Source of the DNA: Henckelia pumila
Taxonomy: Eukaryota; Streptophyta; Magnoliopsida; Lamiales; Gesneriaceae
DNA length: 64,000 nucleotides
Direction of reading: 5' to 3'
NCBI RefSeq assembly: GCF_033568475.1
Contig: NC_133122.1
Span: forward strand, 162,528,130-162,592,129
This document shows positions 1 through 10,932 of the stretch, in pieces; the stretch's first letter is position 1, and each line of letters begins with the position of its first letter. Both the position numbers and the translations under genes were made by a program. The notes under the pieces are model-generated. The model saw nothing but the letters and a program-made list of their open reading frames with translations. It had not been told where the DNA came from and searched no databases.

Positions 1-300
1 GCTCTACTGCGACTACAATGCAAATACTCATGCATCATTATTTAAGTTCTAAAAGTCTTAACTAAGCTATTGCATACTCTTAAATTTTTTTAGGAAACCA
101 AAGCTATACATGCGTCCGTTGTCAGCCCTTTGTTGTTGCTTGTCTCAAAACTAGGCCACAGCTCCGCTATGATGCATGGATCGCTCCGCTACTTTTGGAT
201 TCTCAATAGGACGCCTAGAATTTCTTAGATCTAAGCTAGAAGGCCTAGGAAACGAGAGAGAGAAGGGTGAATGTGCGAGTGAAATGAGGCATCGGACCTT

Positions 301-310
301 CTATTTATAG
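301..310 (-). promoter_or_regulatory. Probable TATA box of LTR H
   Basis: The minus strand reads CTATAAATAG here. It lies directly downstream, in minus-strand sense, of the GATCG-type palindrome cluster at 313-500, which is the arrangement expected at a U3/R boundary. Function is inferred from motif and position only. Confidence 0.5.
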
Positions 311-312
311 GC

Positions 313-500
313 GACGATCGAAGCGTTCGATCGCACGTTCAGAGCGTCCGTTCCCGATCGAAGCGTCCGATCACACATCGGAGCGTCCGATGTCCCATCA
401 GTCGTAAGCAATGACATCACCTTGCCGAGTTCATGCCCGTCGTCACGATCAGAGCATCCGAACACTGATCTGATCGTCCGATCTCGGAACGTTGCGTCCA
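313..500. repeat. Cluster of GATCG...CGATC imperfect palindromes in LTR H
   Basis: Several degenerate copies of a unit close to GATCGAAGCGTCCGATC occur in this stretch, which is much richer in GC than its surroundings. Units are irregularly spaced and partly inverted. They sit immediately upstream of the probable TATA box at 301-310. A very similar unit, GATCGGAAGTTCCGATC, is found in the unrelated SIRE LTR at 4625-5000. Confidence 0.6.
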
Positions 501-657
501 ATCTCACATTTTCTTAATTGTGATTATCTTCCCTTAATTACCTTATATTGGATATGGGTCAATACATTCTCCCTCACTTAAGAAATTTCGTCCTCGAAAT
601 TTTAAGTCTTGAGGAAAAACAAGCGAATTCCAAGCAATGTTCTTTATAACATCTTAA

Positions 658-1830
658 CACTACAAGAAAAACTCCTAAAGACTACATTTTTTTTACATGT
701 TGTCGTAAGAGGTTTAAAACTGTTGTAGAAGGCCGTGTTGTTAAAAGTCAAGTTTAAAGACAACAATTTTTAAATTTTTTCTTTGAGAGAAAAGACAACA
801 ATTTTACAACAGTGTAAAACTGTGGTCTTTTCTCTCAAAGACAACATTTAAAACCTGTTGTCTTTGAGCTTAATTTTTAACAACGTCTTCTACAATAATT
901 TTAAACCCCTATGACAACAGGTAAAAAATGTTGTTTTTTCAAATAAAAAACAAAAAAATTTTAAAATTAAATAAAATATTATAAATCATTCAAAATAAAA
1001 ATTTGAAATAAATTTAATATACAATTTTCTAATGTGACAAAATAATATTTACGACATTCTAAAAAATTTCATAAGAGACCAACCAAATGATCGGCATAAA
1101 CATAAAAATCTGAAGTATACATGATAAATTAAATACAACAAAAACCATAAAAATAAGAATCTGAAATTATGTAGAAAATCAATCTTCACCTAAAACCTAC
1201 TTCACCAAGAAGCTACATTAGCTTCTACTCCGAGGCCTACTTTTATATTATAGCTTGACATACATTCCTATATCCAAAATACAATGAACCATAACTACAT
1301 CAATTAACAATTCAATGAAATAAAAACTTTTAAAAGATATAAATATAACCAAAAGTGAGTGAAAAATGCTAAGTTACCTCATGCCAGCTGATTTAGCAGC
1401 TTGTAAAGGACTCGAATTATACATAGTTCCTCTTTGGTTTTGGTCCTGTCATAATTTTGTTGAAGAAATAGAAACAAGTTCAATGGATGCTCAACCATGT
1501 GTAAGAATAGAAATGTTATCACTACTCTATTTTTAACAATATTGAAAGAGCATGTTTCACAGCTAATGGAATAATACCAGGAGAACTTTGATCTCCCTAT
1601 TGTCCAGAAATTGCAACCATGTTAATTAATTATGAGTTTCTGCCACTAAAATCTTGCTGTGTCAGAACTTAGTTTTCAATTGGTTACATATTTGGGAAAA
1701 TCAAGAGTAAAGAGAATGTGGGATATTACAAGAAAATTCACGCAAGCTTAAGTACGAACTAGAATTTAACCAAGCAGATGACTTGATCGAAAGTTAGGTG
1801 GGTAGACAGAATTGGCTAATCACACATTCA
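658..1830 (+). mobile_element. CACTA (En/Spm) transposon terminus, incomplete
   Basis: The sequence from 658 begins CACTACAAGAAAAACT, the usual start of a plant CACTA terminal inverted repeat. From 700 to 950 it has repeated TTGTTGTC/GACAACA subterminal motifs in both orientations, as expected of CACTA ends. The preceding trinucleotide TAA (655-657) could be the 3-bp target duplication. I found no matching right terminus ending in TTCTTGTAGTG before the next element, so the right boundary at about 1830 is approximate and the element is probably truncated. The interior (about 960-1830) is AT-rich with no recognisable transposase. Confidence 0.6.
781..840. repeat. Perfect 16-bp inverted repeat in the CACTA subterminal region
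   Basis: The arm CTTTGAGAGAAAAGAC at 781-796 is exactly reverse-complemented at 825-840, with a 28-base spacer that itself contains GACAACA/TTGTTGTC-like words. Subterminal repeats of CACTA elements are known as transposase-binding sites; that role is inferred here. Confidence 0.7.
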
Positions 1831-3313
1831 TGAGAACTCTTGAGAAAATTAGCTACACGTGGATTAATTTTTGAACATCTGAGACCGGTTGGTTTATTAA
1901 AATTTTATTGTTTTCTTGTGTGTTGTCTAGTTGCTTATTTGTTTAATTGTTTTGTTTTGCCCGGGACTAGCAAAAGTTTAAGTTTGAGAAAATTTGATAA
2001 GTGCAATTTTTGCACTTATATTTTATGTGAATTAGCTTGGATTTTGTTATGTATCGAGCGATATTATGCATTTTTCTTGTTGTTTGTGTAGTTGCAGGAA
2101 TCTAGGTGACAATCAATTTTTGGTGAGAAAATGATGTGAAAATGTTGGAATAAGGAAGTTAAACAAAGAAAAAAAGGATTTTACCCGGCGCACCCGCGCT
2201 CAAGCAGGTGCACCCGCGCCTTTCAGCTTACTATTTCCGAGAAAATTTTTCTTCCGTATAGCGCCCCTGCGCCATGCCACCAGCGCACCCGCACTGTCAC
2301 TTTATTATCGCAGCGCACCTGCGCCCTGTTAGTCTAATTTTTGGAAATTTTCTCTCGAGGTTTAAAAAGGAATTCGGGGTATAAATTAAAAGATTTACGA
2401 GGGTTTGCATCCATTCTGAGAGCAAGGACGACTGCTGAAGTTTTTGGAGTGCACAAGAGATAAAGATTTGGTACGAAGGAGGAAGACGGTGGCATCCGGC
2501 GATGGAGAAGCTTATTCTAACTTTGTTCTAGTTTCTCTTTGAACTCTATTTTTCTAAGTTGATGGAGTGTTTGAAAAACATGTTTTATTTGATCTTTAAG
2601 TTTATCATGAACTAATTTCTTAGCCTAGAGGTAGACGGATCTTGACTGGAAACCATGATTTGGATATTTTGATTTATATATTTGAATTCTTCGCACAGTT
2701 TATTTGCGTTTTCCTGATTTTAATGCTTTCAATTTACTGGTCATATATTGATTGATATATTATTTGGAATCTATCACTCGAGAGAGAGGATTTTGAATAC
2801 GACATAGGAAAATACATCTTTGGTGTTTATATTGTTCGAGAGACATATAACTCCATAGAAGTCGTTCGAAGAATCACTGAACTGTTTACCGGATTTAATA
2901 GTTGAACTTGAATATAAATATTGAGTTTGCTATTAGATACGAATTTCTGCTCAACACTTGGGAAAAGAAGTAGAAAATAATATGGATTCTTGACTAATGA
3001 ACTAGAAGAATTTGTAATTAAATAATCACAAGAAGTAAACTGTGGTGGATAGTCAAGTGAAGTCAAACCTCTAGAATTCATCTCCAATTGAATTTTCGTC
3101 TTGCGAATTCATCATTAGTTAATTTTATTTCTTGAAAAATTTTAGTTTTATTAAATTCAACCTCTTGTTCGTAGCTCTACATAGGATTAGGATTTGATTA
3201 GTTGCAAATATTTAATATAATATCATTTTATTCATTCTCTGTGGGATCGACTTGGACTCATTTTCTATATTAAAATTTGACACCGTACGCTTGCGAGCGA
3301 AAAACACGCAACA
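1830..3313 (+). mobile_element. Tat/Athila-type gypsy 3' end: internal tail plus LTR (element I)
   Basis: The LTR runs from TG at 1995 to CA at 3313 (about 1319 bp). It opens with TGATAAGTGCAA and a matching TTGCACTTAT arm, forming a near-terminal hairpin. It closes with a GTACGCTTGCGAGCG stretch and ...ACGCAACA, in the style of Tat/Athila LTR ends. Upstream, 1938-1994 contains GGGACTAGCAAAAG and a purine-rich tract, the usual 3' edge of the internal region in this lineage. Only about 165 bp of internal sequence is kept, with no gag or pol. The element is inserted in the LINE that resumes at 3314. The ORFs at 1840-2091 and 2827-3087 are not genes. Confidence 0.65.
2185..2335. repeat. GC-rich repeated CGCACCCGCGC units in LTR I
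   Basis: Degenerate copies of a unit near GCGCACCCGCGC occur about five to six times in an otherwise AT-rich LTR. A TATA-like GGTATAAATTAAA lies at about 2378-2390, just downstream on the element's sense strand. Confidence 0.6.
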
Positions 3314-3984
3314 ATTCTCCTTTTTTTTTTTATAATACAATCGATATTTCCCTGAGAATACGATTGAATCTCAACATCATAGGAGTCTTTCCACATTAAC
3401 AAAAGTCCACCACATTATCGATCACTATCCACTACAAACTGTCCTTGTAAATTAAAACGGCTAGGCCACGTCCTACATTGAGCATTATGTAACTTTGTTT
3501 CACATAAGAATATTAACTTGGGTTTTTAGCATATAAAAGACATTGTAGATCACATAATGCACGTTGGTTCCCAAGCCCCCGTGCATTCCACACTAGGAAA
3601 CTCATGTGAGTTCGCGAGGCTACTCCGCAGCCTCCATTGATACCTCTACTACATCATTACCAGGCACCATCTGTGATCGAAATCTTTTGGACGATCTTTC
3701 CTCCGGACTGTTTGAACCTTCCAAAGCATTTTTACCATTATCACTTTTGTTTCATCCATTGGGTTCTCCGAAAAAAGATCTAATGCACCCCTTGCTAGCC
3801 TTTTCCACTTTTGTTTATCCTTTCTTGTTGTTTGTCTTGCCTCTGATGTTATTAAACTTCCTCCTCAATCTCCAGATTCAGCCTCAGATCTGAGATTTCC
3901 ATCTCCTACAATGAGGCGTTATTAAAATTTTTTATCTTTTCTTGAGAAAGATTATCTTCAGTCTCACTTTGCCTCTTCAATGAT
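3314..3984 (-). pseudogene. LINE (plant L1-type) fragment: ORF1 end and ORF2 endonuclease start
   Basis: Read on the minus strand, an ATG at 3605 opens a segment containing FLVWNARGLGN, close to the start of plant LINE ORF2, where the apurinic endonuclease domain begins. Several in-frame stops follow. Upstream on the minus strand (about 3893-3620) is a stretch containing KWKRLARG, like the basic C-terminal tail of plant LINE ORF1. The fragment is cut at 3313 by LTR I and at 3985 by the hAT element. The LINE continues at 15180. The plus-strand ORF at 3606-3893 is antisense to it. Confidence 0.65.
3977..3984. repeat. Left 8-bp target-site duplication of the hAT element
   Basis: TCAATGAT here is repeated exactly at 15180-15187, directly outside the two inverted ends of the hAT-like element. 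An 8-bp duplication is the hallmark of hAT transposition. Confidence 0.85.
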
Positions 3985-4339
3985 CAGTGTTCTAAATGAC
4001 GGTCGAGGCGGTAGGCGGCCAAGTCTGAGGCGGTCTCGTAGGCCGTTTGAGGCCATCCAACTGCGGAGATGAGCAAGAAGGCGGTCAAGGCGGTCGAGGC
4101 GATCAATGATTTTAAAATTCCAGTCAACTATCAAAGTCAAATAATTTAAAAACCAGTCAAAGTCAATCAATTTTAAAAATGGTAAATTTAAAAACAATCT
4201 CTAAACCCAATTTCAACTTATTTTTCACTCCCTAATCAATTTAAACTTATTTTCTACTCCTTGGAGAGAGAAAATTTTGTTTAAAAATTCCCCAAATACC
4301 TTTATCTCCTTAAAATTGTTTTTAAAAAAAGTGTGAGAG

Positions 4340-4412
4340 AATGAAAATAAAAAACAAAACTAATCCAAATAGTATTTATATAAAAATTCAAATTAAAATT
4401 AAGGAACATAAA
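4340..4412 (+). pseudogene. Endogenous caulimovirid, left piece (before the protease active site)
   Basis: This short AT-rich segment ends with ATAAA at 4408-4412, repeated at 12055-12059 beyond the SIRE element. Its translation is compatible with the few residues that precede the protease active site in caulimovirids, and the frame continues into the piece at 12055. The left boundary against the hAT DNA is uncertain, somewhere at 4310-4360. Confidence 0.5.
4408..4412. repeat. Left 5-bp target-site duplication of the SIRE element
   Basis: ATAAA here matches ATAAA at 12055-12059. It defines the SIRE insertion from 4413 to 12054. Confidence 0.8.
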
Positions 4413-4624
4413 TGTTACGCCTTAAACGCATATAAATCTCGATTGTGAGATTAATGTTTTTAATGCATTAACAAGGTCCTTTTGTTTATGTTTTGATGAT
4501 TAACAAATCTAGGTTAAAATGTTACTAATGTTTACAATGAGCTTATTAAAGAGTTAAAATTTTCAAGGCTCAATTTCGTACAAGTTTATTCAAGATCAGA
4601 AACAAATTTCAAAGACTTATACTA

Positions 4625-5000
4625 CTACGAGTTCGGAAGTTCCGATTGTAGTTCGGAACCTCCGATCTGGAACAGAAGGATCTTCGGAAGCTAAGGGACG
4701 ATCGGACGTTCCGATCATGGTTCGAAAGCTCCGATCTATTTTCAAGGAATTTTATATTATTCGGAAACAGAACGGAAGCTACGAAGTGACGAGATCGGAA
4801 GCACCGATCATAGATCGAAAGTTCCGATCTGCTACGGCGGCCTGATAATCTTGTCCGGAAGACTTTTGCCCGACAACATATTTAATGCTCCGATCGGAAG
4901 CTACAAAGTTGGATCGGAAGTTCCGATCCTGTACAACCGCGTGACTCAGAATTCAAATTTCGGAAGCTCCGATGCTGGGAACGGAAGTTCCGATCGATGC
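4625..5000. repeat. Array of GATCGGAAGTTCCGATC palindromes in LTR D
   Basis: At least eight full or half copies of a 16-18 bp palindromic unit close to GATCGGAAGTTCCGATC are scattered over about 375 bp, with spacers of 10-60 bp. The array ends about 12 bp before the TATA box. It is repeated in the 3' LTR (11211-11480), and a similar array lies at 10550-10840 before the downstream ORF. Confidence 0.75.
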
Positions 5001-5011
5001 CGAATTTTTAA

Positions 5012-5021
5012 CTATAAATAG
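5012..5021 (+). promoter_or_regulatory. TATA box of SIRE 5' LTR
   Basis: CTATAAATAG is conserved in the 3' LTR at 11495-11504 and lies just after the palindrome array. Transcription would start about 30 bp downstream, giving a long R-U5 of about 500 bp. Confidence 0.6.
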
Positions 5022-5560
5022 AGGCATTCCGAGACCATTTCAAGCATCCCAACATCTTCTAGTCTCTCAATCCTCTTAAGCATTATTTGAGCTATTTGTT
5101 AAGCAATTTGTAGCCCTTTTGAGCTTTCAAAATATATTCATATATCGAGTTGTATCCGGGGTTGTGAAAATCGTTGGTGTAAACACTTGAGTGTGAAACC
5201 AAGTATTGTGTGATTGTTGAGGCTATCCTTGGAGCCCTTAAGGCCAAGTGTTGAGTTGTATCGACGCGGTGATCGTGTCAAGTTGTAAGGCTATCCTTGG
5301 AGCCATCAAAACCAAGTCGTTCGAAGTACTAGTGGATCCTTGGTTAATCGATCTTAACCAAGAAGGGGAGACGTAGACGATTTATCGTCGAACTTCCATA
5401 AACATCTCTTATCCCTTTTACTGCTTTATTTACATTACGCATTTATTTACTGCACTTATTATTAATTGCTTTAAGTCTTCCGCTTGCGTATTTGAATAAT
5501 CGCTTTAAATTGCTAAAGTTGCCAATAGAACCTAAATCCCCCCCATTAGGTTCTAACAAG

Positions 5561-5573
5561 TGGTATCAAAGCC
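5561..5573 (+). other. Primer binding site of SIRE element D
   Basis: TGGTATCAAAGCC lies two bases after the LTR. It matches the initiator-tRNA-Met type PBS (TGGTATCAGAGC) except for one base, as in many SIRE elements. Confidence 0.75.
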
Positions 5574-5606
5574 ACCTTTTTCAAAATATTTTCAAAAAGG
5601 TTCTTA

Positions 5607-7015
5607 TGGCAAATCTAGCGAGCGACTATGCTCAAAGACAATCAACAAATCGTCCTCCTCTTTTCAATGGCATAAACTACGGATACTGGAAAAACCGAAT
5701 GTCCCTATATATCCAATCCGTAGATTATGACCTTTGGAAGGTTACTGTGAAAGGTCCCTACATACCTACTAAAGAGGTTGATGGTGTCAAAATTCCTAAG
5801 GGAATGGACGACTTTTCTAAGGAGGATATGAAACTTATATCTCAAAATGCTAAAGCCATGAATATTCTTCATTGTTCCAGAGATATGAACGAGTACAACC
5901 GGATCTCAATGTGCTCATCCGCTAAAGAGATATGGGACAAGTTGGAGATATGCCATGAAGGAACTAATCAAGTCAAAGAAACGAAGATCGATCTACTCCA
6001 ACTCAAATATGAAACATTCGAGATGGAATCAAATGAAGATGTAGATACTATGTTCCGAAGGCTTACTCAAATTATCAATGAGCTAGCCCAACTCGGGGAA
6101 CAATATCCAACCAAACAAGTGTGGAGGAGAGCTCTACGCGCCTTACCCAAGGAGTGGGATGCCAAGAGGATGGCTATCATAGAATCCAACAAAGGCGACA
6201 CCGCTTCCTATGACCTTGATCAACTTCATGGGACTCTAAAAACCCATGAGTTGGAACTGTAAACAAGGAAGGAAATAAAGAAAGAAGATATCAAGGCAAA
6301 GGGGATTGCTTTATCTAGCCAATTCAAAGAAGATGAAGATGATGATATGACACTCTTTGCAAGAAAATTCAAAAGATTTATGCGAGAAAACATCTTCAAA
6401 AAGAAGACGGACAAAGAAGTTACTTGCTACAACTGTCAACAACAAGGCCACTATGCAAATGAGTGTCCTCTCAAGAAGAAAGTTGACAAGGGAAAGAAGA
6501 AAGCACTCATAGCCACTTGGAGTGATAGCGACGATGACGAGGAGGAAGCAAAAATCTGCCTCATGGCTAAAAGTGATGACATCGTCTCCGACGATGATGA
6601 TGAGGTACCTTCCTATGACGAACTACTACATGCATATAAACAAATGTTTGATATGGCTAAGTCACTTAGAAAGGAAAATAAAAACCTTAAAAATGAATTA
6701 GAAACTAAGGGGCATGAAAACGTAAGATTAAAGGATGACATAGCCCACTTAGAAAAATCTTTCAATAAGTTCAATGTCAGTAGTAATAAATTGAATAATC
6801 TACTTAGCATGCAGAAATGTAGTTTTGATAAGGGTGAAATAGGGTACGGTAAGAAATCAATCGACTTTACTAGTCTAATTGCTAAAGCAAAAATGAGATC
6901 ACCCCCTACATGCTCTTATTGTTGTAAAATTGGTCATGCTAGATATAAATGTAGATCCTTGAGATTTCAATATGATCAAAAGAGTTATATGAAATGGAGG
7001 CCTAAGAGTACTTAA
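5607..7015 (+). pseudogene. SIRE gag (one in-frame stop)
   Basis: The likely start is ATG 5607 (MANLAS), about 35 bp after the PBS. The open frame upstream to 5492 is LTR/leader read-through. An N-terminal gag domain of the type with NYGYWKNRM and DLWKVT is followed by a zinc knuckle CYNCQQQGHYANEC (about 6425-6466). A later CSYC...GHARYKC knuckle-like motif lies near 6910. Between the two is a long acidic and coiled-coil-prone stretch. An in-frame TAA at 6260-6262 interrupts it; the frame is otherwise open to 7015. Gag forms the virus-like particle, and the knuckles bind element RNA. These roles are family knowledge. Confidence 0.8.
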
Positions 7016-7252
7016 CAACTCATCAGTTGGCATTATGAGATCATGATATAAGGGAGTTCATCATAGACCGGTTTAAACTGCCTTGACTTGCGACTGGTCT
7101 TCCTGATGAACGCTGCTCTGTCCAAGGAAATAGGTTTTTAAAGAGGCCATAGCCCTACCTACTACTGGGAGCACTCTTAGAAAGTGGCGATGATGTTGCT
7201 ATGAGAGACTGAACTCTTAGAAGTCTATTTTATATCTCTCTTTTCTAACATT
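7016..7252 (+). other. Non-coding spacer between SIRE gag and pol
   Basis: About 237 bp between the gag stop and the start of the pol-compatible frame, with stops in all forward frames and no recognised domain. Pol is in a different frame from gag. The spacer could be an inserted or intron-like segment, or decayed gag-pol linker. Confidence 0.4.
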
Positions 7253-10200
7253 ATGGACCCAAAAAAACTAAAAGGTACCAAAACCAATTTTTGCAGGGAA
7301 ATAGGAAAACTGTTCTCCCTAGCATATGGTATCTAGACAGTGGATGTTCTAGACATATGATGGGAAACAAAGAGCTACTCCAATCCATCAAACCAAAGGA
7401 GAAAGGAACTGTCACCTTTGGAGAAAACAGCAAAGGAGTTATCGAAGGAATCGGCTCAATAGGTATTTCTAAATCCTGCTTGATTGATGATGTACTCCTA
7501 GTGAAATTGCTTAAACATAATCTACTAAGCATAAGTCAATTGTGCGATAGAGGTTATGAAGTCAAATTCACTCCCCAACACTGCACTATATCACTCACGA
7601 CTGACAAATCCATAAATTTCAAAGGATATAGAAGTGAAAATGTATACAAGGTTTCTTTAAATAATTTATCTTTATCAAATATCAAAAGCCTTGTATCCTT
7701 GAATGTTGATGACAACATTCTTTGGCATAGACGACTAGGTCATGTTGGTCCTAGTACCATAGAAAAACTTTTTAAACTTGATTTAGTTGTTGGTATGCCA
7801 AAACTCAATTTAAAATTAGATTCTGTTTGTGATGCGTGTCAACTTGGCAAACATACAAGAGAATCTTTTAAAAGCAAAAATTTTATATCTACTTCTATGC
7901 CCCTTGAACTTCTTCACCTAGATCTATGTGGTCCCTCGAGGAACGCTAGCCTAGGAGGGAAGCTTTATGCATTTGTCATTGTGGATGATTTCTCACGTTA
8001 CACGTGGACATTGTTTTTAGCCCACAAAAATGATGCCTTTGATTATTTTAAAACTTTTGTCAAATGGGTTGAGAATGAGAAAAATCTTTCTATAAAACAG
8101 ATCCGTAGTGACCACGGAACTGAATTTCAAAATGAGAGTTTTACAATTTTTTGTGAAGAGAAAGGCATCGGTCACAATTTTTCTTGTCCTAGGACTCCTC
8201 AACAAAACGGGGTCGTTGAGAGGAAAAATAGGACACTTGTGGAGATTGCGAGGACCATGATATGTGAGCATTCTCTACCAAAATATTTTTGGGTTGAAGC
8301 AATGAACACTGCTTGTTACATCATTAATCGTGTATCAATAAGGCCAATTCTCAAGAAAACTCCATATGAATTATGGAGAGGAAGAAAGCCTAACATTTCT
8401 TACTTTCGAGCTTTCGGTTCCAAATGCTACATACATAATAACGGTAAGGACAACCTTGGCAAATTTGATGCCAAATCCGACAAAGGTATTTTTCTTGGTT
8501 ATTCTACCTCAAGTAAGGCTTTTAGAATTTTTAATAAACGCACTTTACTTGTTGAAGAATCAATGCATGTAATATTTGATGAATCTATGTCTATAGTTCC
8601 TCGTAATACTAACGATGATGTAGAATTACTCGAAGAAGAGATGACCTCCTCAAGCTTAAATGATATAGATGTTTCTGTTGAGGAAACACCACTTCCGAAG
8701 GATTGGACGCTTCACAAAGATCATCCTATAGATCTTATTATTGGAAGTCCTTCGAAGGGTGTAACCACTCGTTCTTCTCTTAATAATATTTGCAATCATC
8801 TTGCTTTTGTTTCACATGTTGAACCTAAGTGCATTGATGATGCTTTATTAGATGATTCTTGGATTATTGCTATGCAAGATGAATTGAATGAGTTTAAACG
8901 CAATGATGTTTGGTATCTTGTTCCTAGGCCGCATGATAGATCTATTATTGGAACTAAATGGGTGTTTAGGAATAAACTTGATGAGCATGACACTATTACT
9001 AGAAATAAAGCTAGGCTTGTAGCTAAATGATATAGTCAAGAAGAAGGCATTGATTATGATGAGACATATGCGCCTGTTGCTAGACTAGAATCCATTCGCA
9101 TGCTACTTGCTTTTGCTTGCTCTAAAAATTTTAAGTTATTTCAAATGGATGTTAAGAGTACTTTCCTGAATGGTGAATTGAAAGAAGAAGTTTATATTGA
9201 ACAACCTGATAGCTTTGTTGATGCTTTACTGCCTGATCATGTGTATAGATTAAACAAAGCTTTGTATGGATTGAAACAAGCTCCTAGAGCTTGGTATGAT
9301 AAATTGTCTACTTTCTTGCTTTCAAATGGTTTTTCAAGAGGAAAGATCGACATTACTTTATTCACCAAGAATGTCAAAAATGATCTTTTGATTGTGCAAA
9401 TTTATGTTGATGATATAATTTTTGGTTCTACTAATGAAACTCTTTGTCAAAAATTCTCTAAGTTGATGCAGGAACACTTCGAGATGAGTATGATGGGGGA
9501 ACTTAACTATTTCCTTGGATTGCAAATCAAACAATGCAAGGATGGGTTCTTTGTGAACCAAAGCAAATACATCAAGGAGATTCTAAAGAAGTTTGGAATG
9601 GAGAACACAAAATCATCATCCACACCGATGAGCACAACAATCAGACTCGACAAGGATGAAAATGGTAAAACTGTAGATCAATCTTCCTTTCGCAGTATGA
9701 TTGGCTCCTTAATTTATGCTACTGCTAGTATACCGGACATTATGTTTAGTGTTTTCTTGTGTGCACGATTTCAATCATCTCCAAAGAAATCACATTTGTT
9801 CGCCTTAAAACGCATTTTCAAATATCTTTCAAATACTCCAAATCTCGGCTTATGGTATTCGAAAATTTTTTTCTTTGATTTAAAAGCATACTGTGATGCC
9901 GACTTTGGTGGATATAAGGTGGACAGAAAAAGCACTAGTGAAACCTGTTTCTTTTTAGGAAACTGTTTAGTTTCTTGGTTTTCCAAAAAGCAAAACTGTT
10001 GCGTTGTCAACAAACGAAACCGAATATATGGCTACCGATAGTTGTTGTGCGCAAATTCTTTGGATGAAGCATCAATTGCTCGACTATGGCGTCTCTTTTT
10101 CAAAAATCCCTATTTTTTGTGACAACACTAGCGCCATTTGTCTTACAAAGAATCCGATTCAACATTCGCGCACCAAACATATTGACATTCGTCATCATTT

Positions 10201-10342
10201 TATTCGTGACCACATCGAACGAAATGAAGTTGAACTTCAATATGTTGACACGTCAAATCAAATTTCCGATATTTTTACAAAACCACTAGATGAAAATACT
10301 TTTATTCGTTTGCGTGGTGAACTTGGCATGATTGAGTTGTAA
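7253..10342 (+). pseudogene. SIRE pol: protease, integrase, reverse transcriptase, RNase H (one stop, one frameshift)
   Basis: The protease motif WYLDSGCSRHMMG (about 7327) is followed by the integrase zinc motif (WHRRLGH ... CDACQLGKH) and the core with LHLDLCGPS, the IRSDHGTEF region and PQQNGVVERKNRT. The reverse transcriptase follows with [23 protein letters not shown] and [10 protein letters not shown], then RNase H with AYCDADFGG and STNETEYMA, ending at a TAA (10340-10342). A TGA at 9028-9030 interrupts the RT, and a frameshift near 10005 separates the RNase H core from its C-terminus. Domain order PR-IN-RT-RH defines Copia. The zinc motif and catalytic acidic residues look intact, so the inactivation appears recent. 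Confidence 0.85.
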
Positions 10343-10378
10343 TCGCTTGTAGACATAAGTTAAAATTAATGTCATATT

Positions 10379-10390
10379 AAGGGGGAGCTT
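10379..10390 (+). other. Internal polypurine tract after SIRE pol
   Basis: AAGGGGGAGCTT lies 37 bp after the pol stop. In Copia elements without an extra ORF such a tract would abut the 3' LTR. Here about 820 bp intervene before the truncated LTR, so this tract may be a second plus-strand priming site or a relic. Confidence 0.5.
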
Positions 10391-10544
10391 AATATTAAAA
10401 AAATTCGAGCAAATTAATGTTGAAGAATACAAATTAATTGTATTTTTCAATACTAAAAAACTCACATTTTTATATGGTTTATCTGTTTAAGAATTAATTT
10501 GCAAAATTTAAAATTAAAGAGTCAAAAATCGCATTTTTTTACCT

Positions 10545-10856
10545 CAGGTAGATCGGAACCACCGATTCCGGATCGGAAACACCGATTGAGGATCGGAACT
10601 TCCGATCCCAATCCCGCCATTTCCTATTCTACGCGGTAATTTTCCCTCCAAGACATAGATCGGACCCTCCGATCCATATCTTATCCGACTTTTTGAATTA
10701 TTTTCACCGCCTTAAAATTAATTACCGCTTCAGGATCGGAACGTCCGAAGAACGTTCGGAGCTTCCGATCGACACGTGTCTTGATTTAAGTCGACCGCAC
10801 GATCGAAAGTCCGATCGCAGATCGGAGCTTCCGATCGATTCCGTCCTTATAAATAT
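10545..10856 (+). promoter_or_regulatory. Internal promoter-like region: palindrome array plus TATA box before the extra SIRE ORF
   Basis: Copies of GATCGGAAC..CCGATC-type palindromes spread over 10550-10840 are followed by TTATAAATAT at 10847-10856 and, 77 bp after the TATA start, an ATG at 10933. The arrangement closely copies that of the LTR (palindromes 4625-5000, TATA 5012). This suggests a separate promoter for the downstream ORF. This is inferred from layout alone. Confidence 0.5.
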
Positions 10857-10932
10857 CAGATCGCTCATTCCGATTTTTCACACCTAAAAATCATCTTCTT
10901 TTCTCCCTTTAATCCAATCCAAACCCCTCTAA

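Larger units (their letters stand above)
1..657 (-). mobile_element. Ty3/gypsy 3' LTR end (element H), truncated at the window edge
   Basis: Positions 1-566 read on the minus strand as an LTR beginning TGTATTGACCC at 566. Just outside it, 567-582 gives a purine-rich tract on the minus strand (PPT). Positions 583-600 carry the TTTCGTCCTCGAAATT motif seen at the 3' end of the internal region in many plant chromovirus-type gypsy elements; the same motif recurs near 52730 and 59580. This therefore looks like the 3' LTR plus about 90 bp of internal tail. The internal region stops at 657, where a CACTA terminus begins. The LTR's other end lies outside the window. No coding sequence is retained. The short ORF at 301-507 is chance coding through the palindrome cluster. 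Confidence 0.6.
4413..5558 (+). repeat. 5' LTR of SIRE element D
   Basis: The LTR runs from TGTTACGCC at 4413 to GGTTCTAACA at 5558 (1146 bp). It contains the palindrome cluster at 4625-5000, a TATA box at 5012-5021 and a pyrimidine/C tract (5538-5544) near its end. Confidence 0.85.

Noticed and set aside
3606..3893. 95-codon plus-strand ORF
   Set aside because: It is antisense to the LINE ORF1 tail, which gives a better match on the minus strand.
3964..4197. Minus-strand ORF rich in R, L and D
   Set aside because: Produced by GGCGG/GTCGAGGCG repeats in the hAT end; low complexity.
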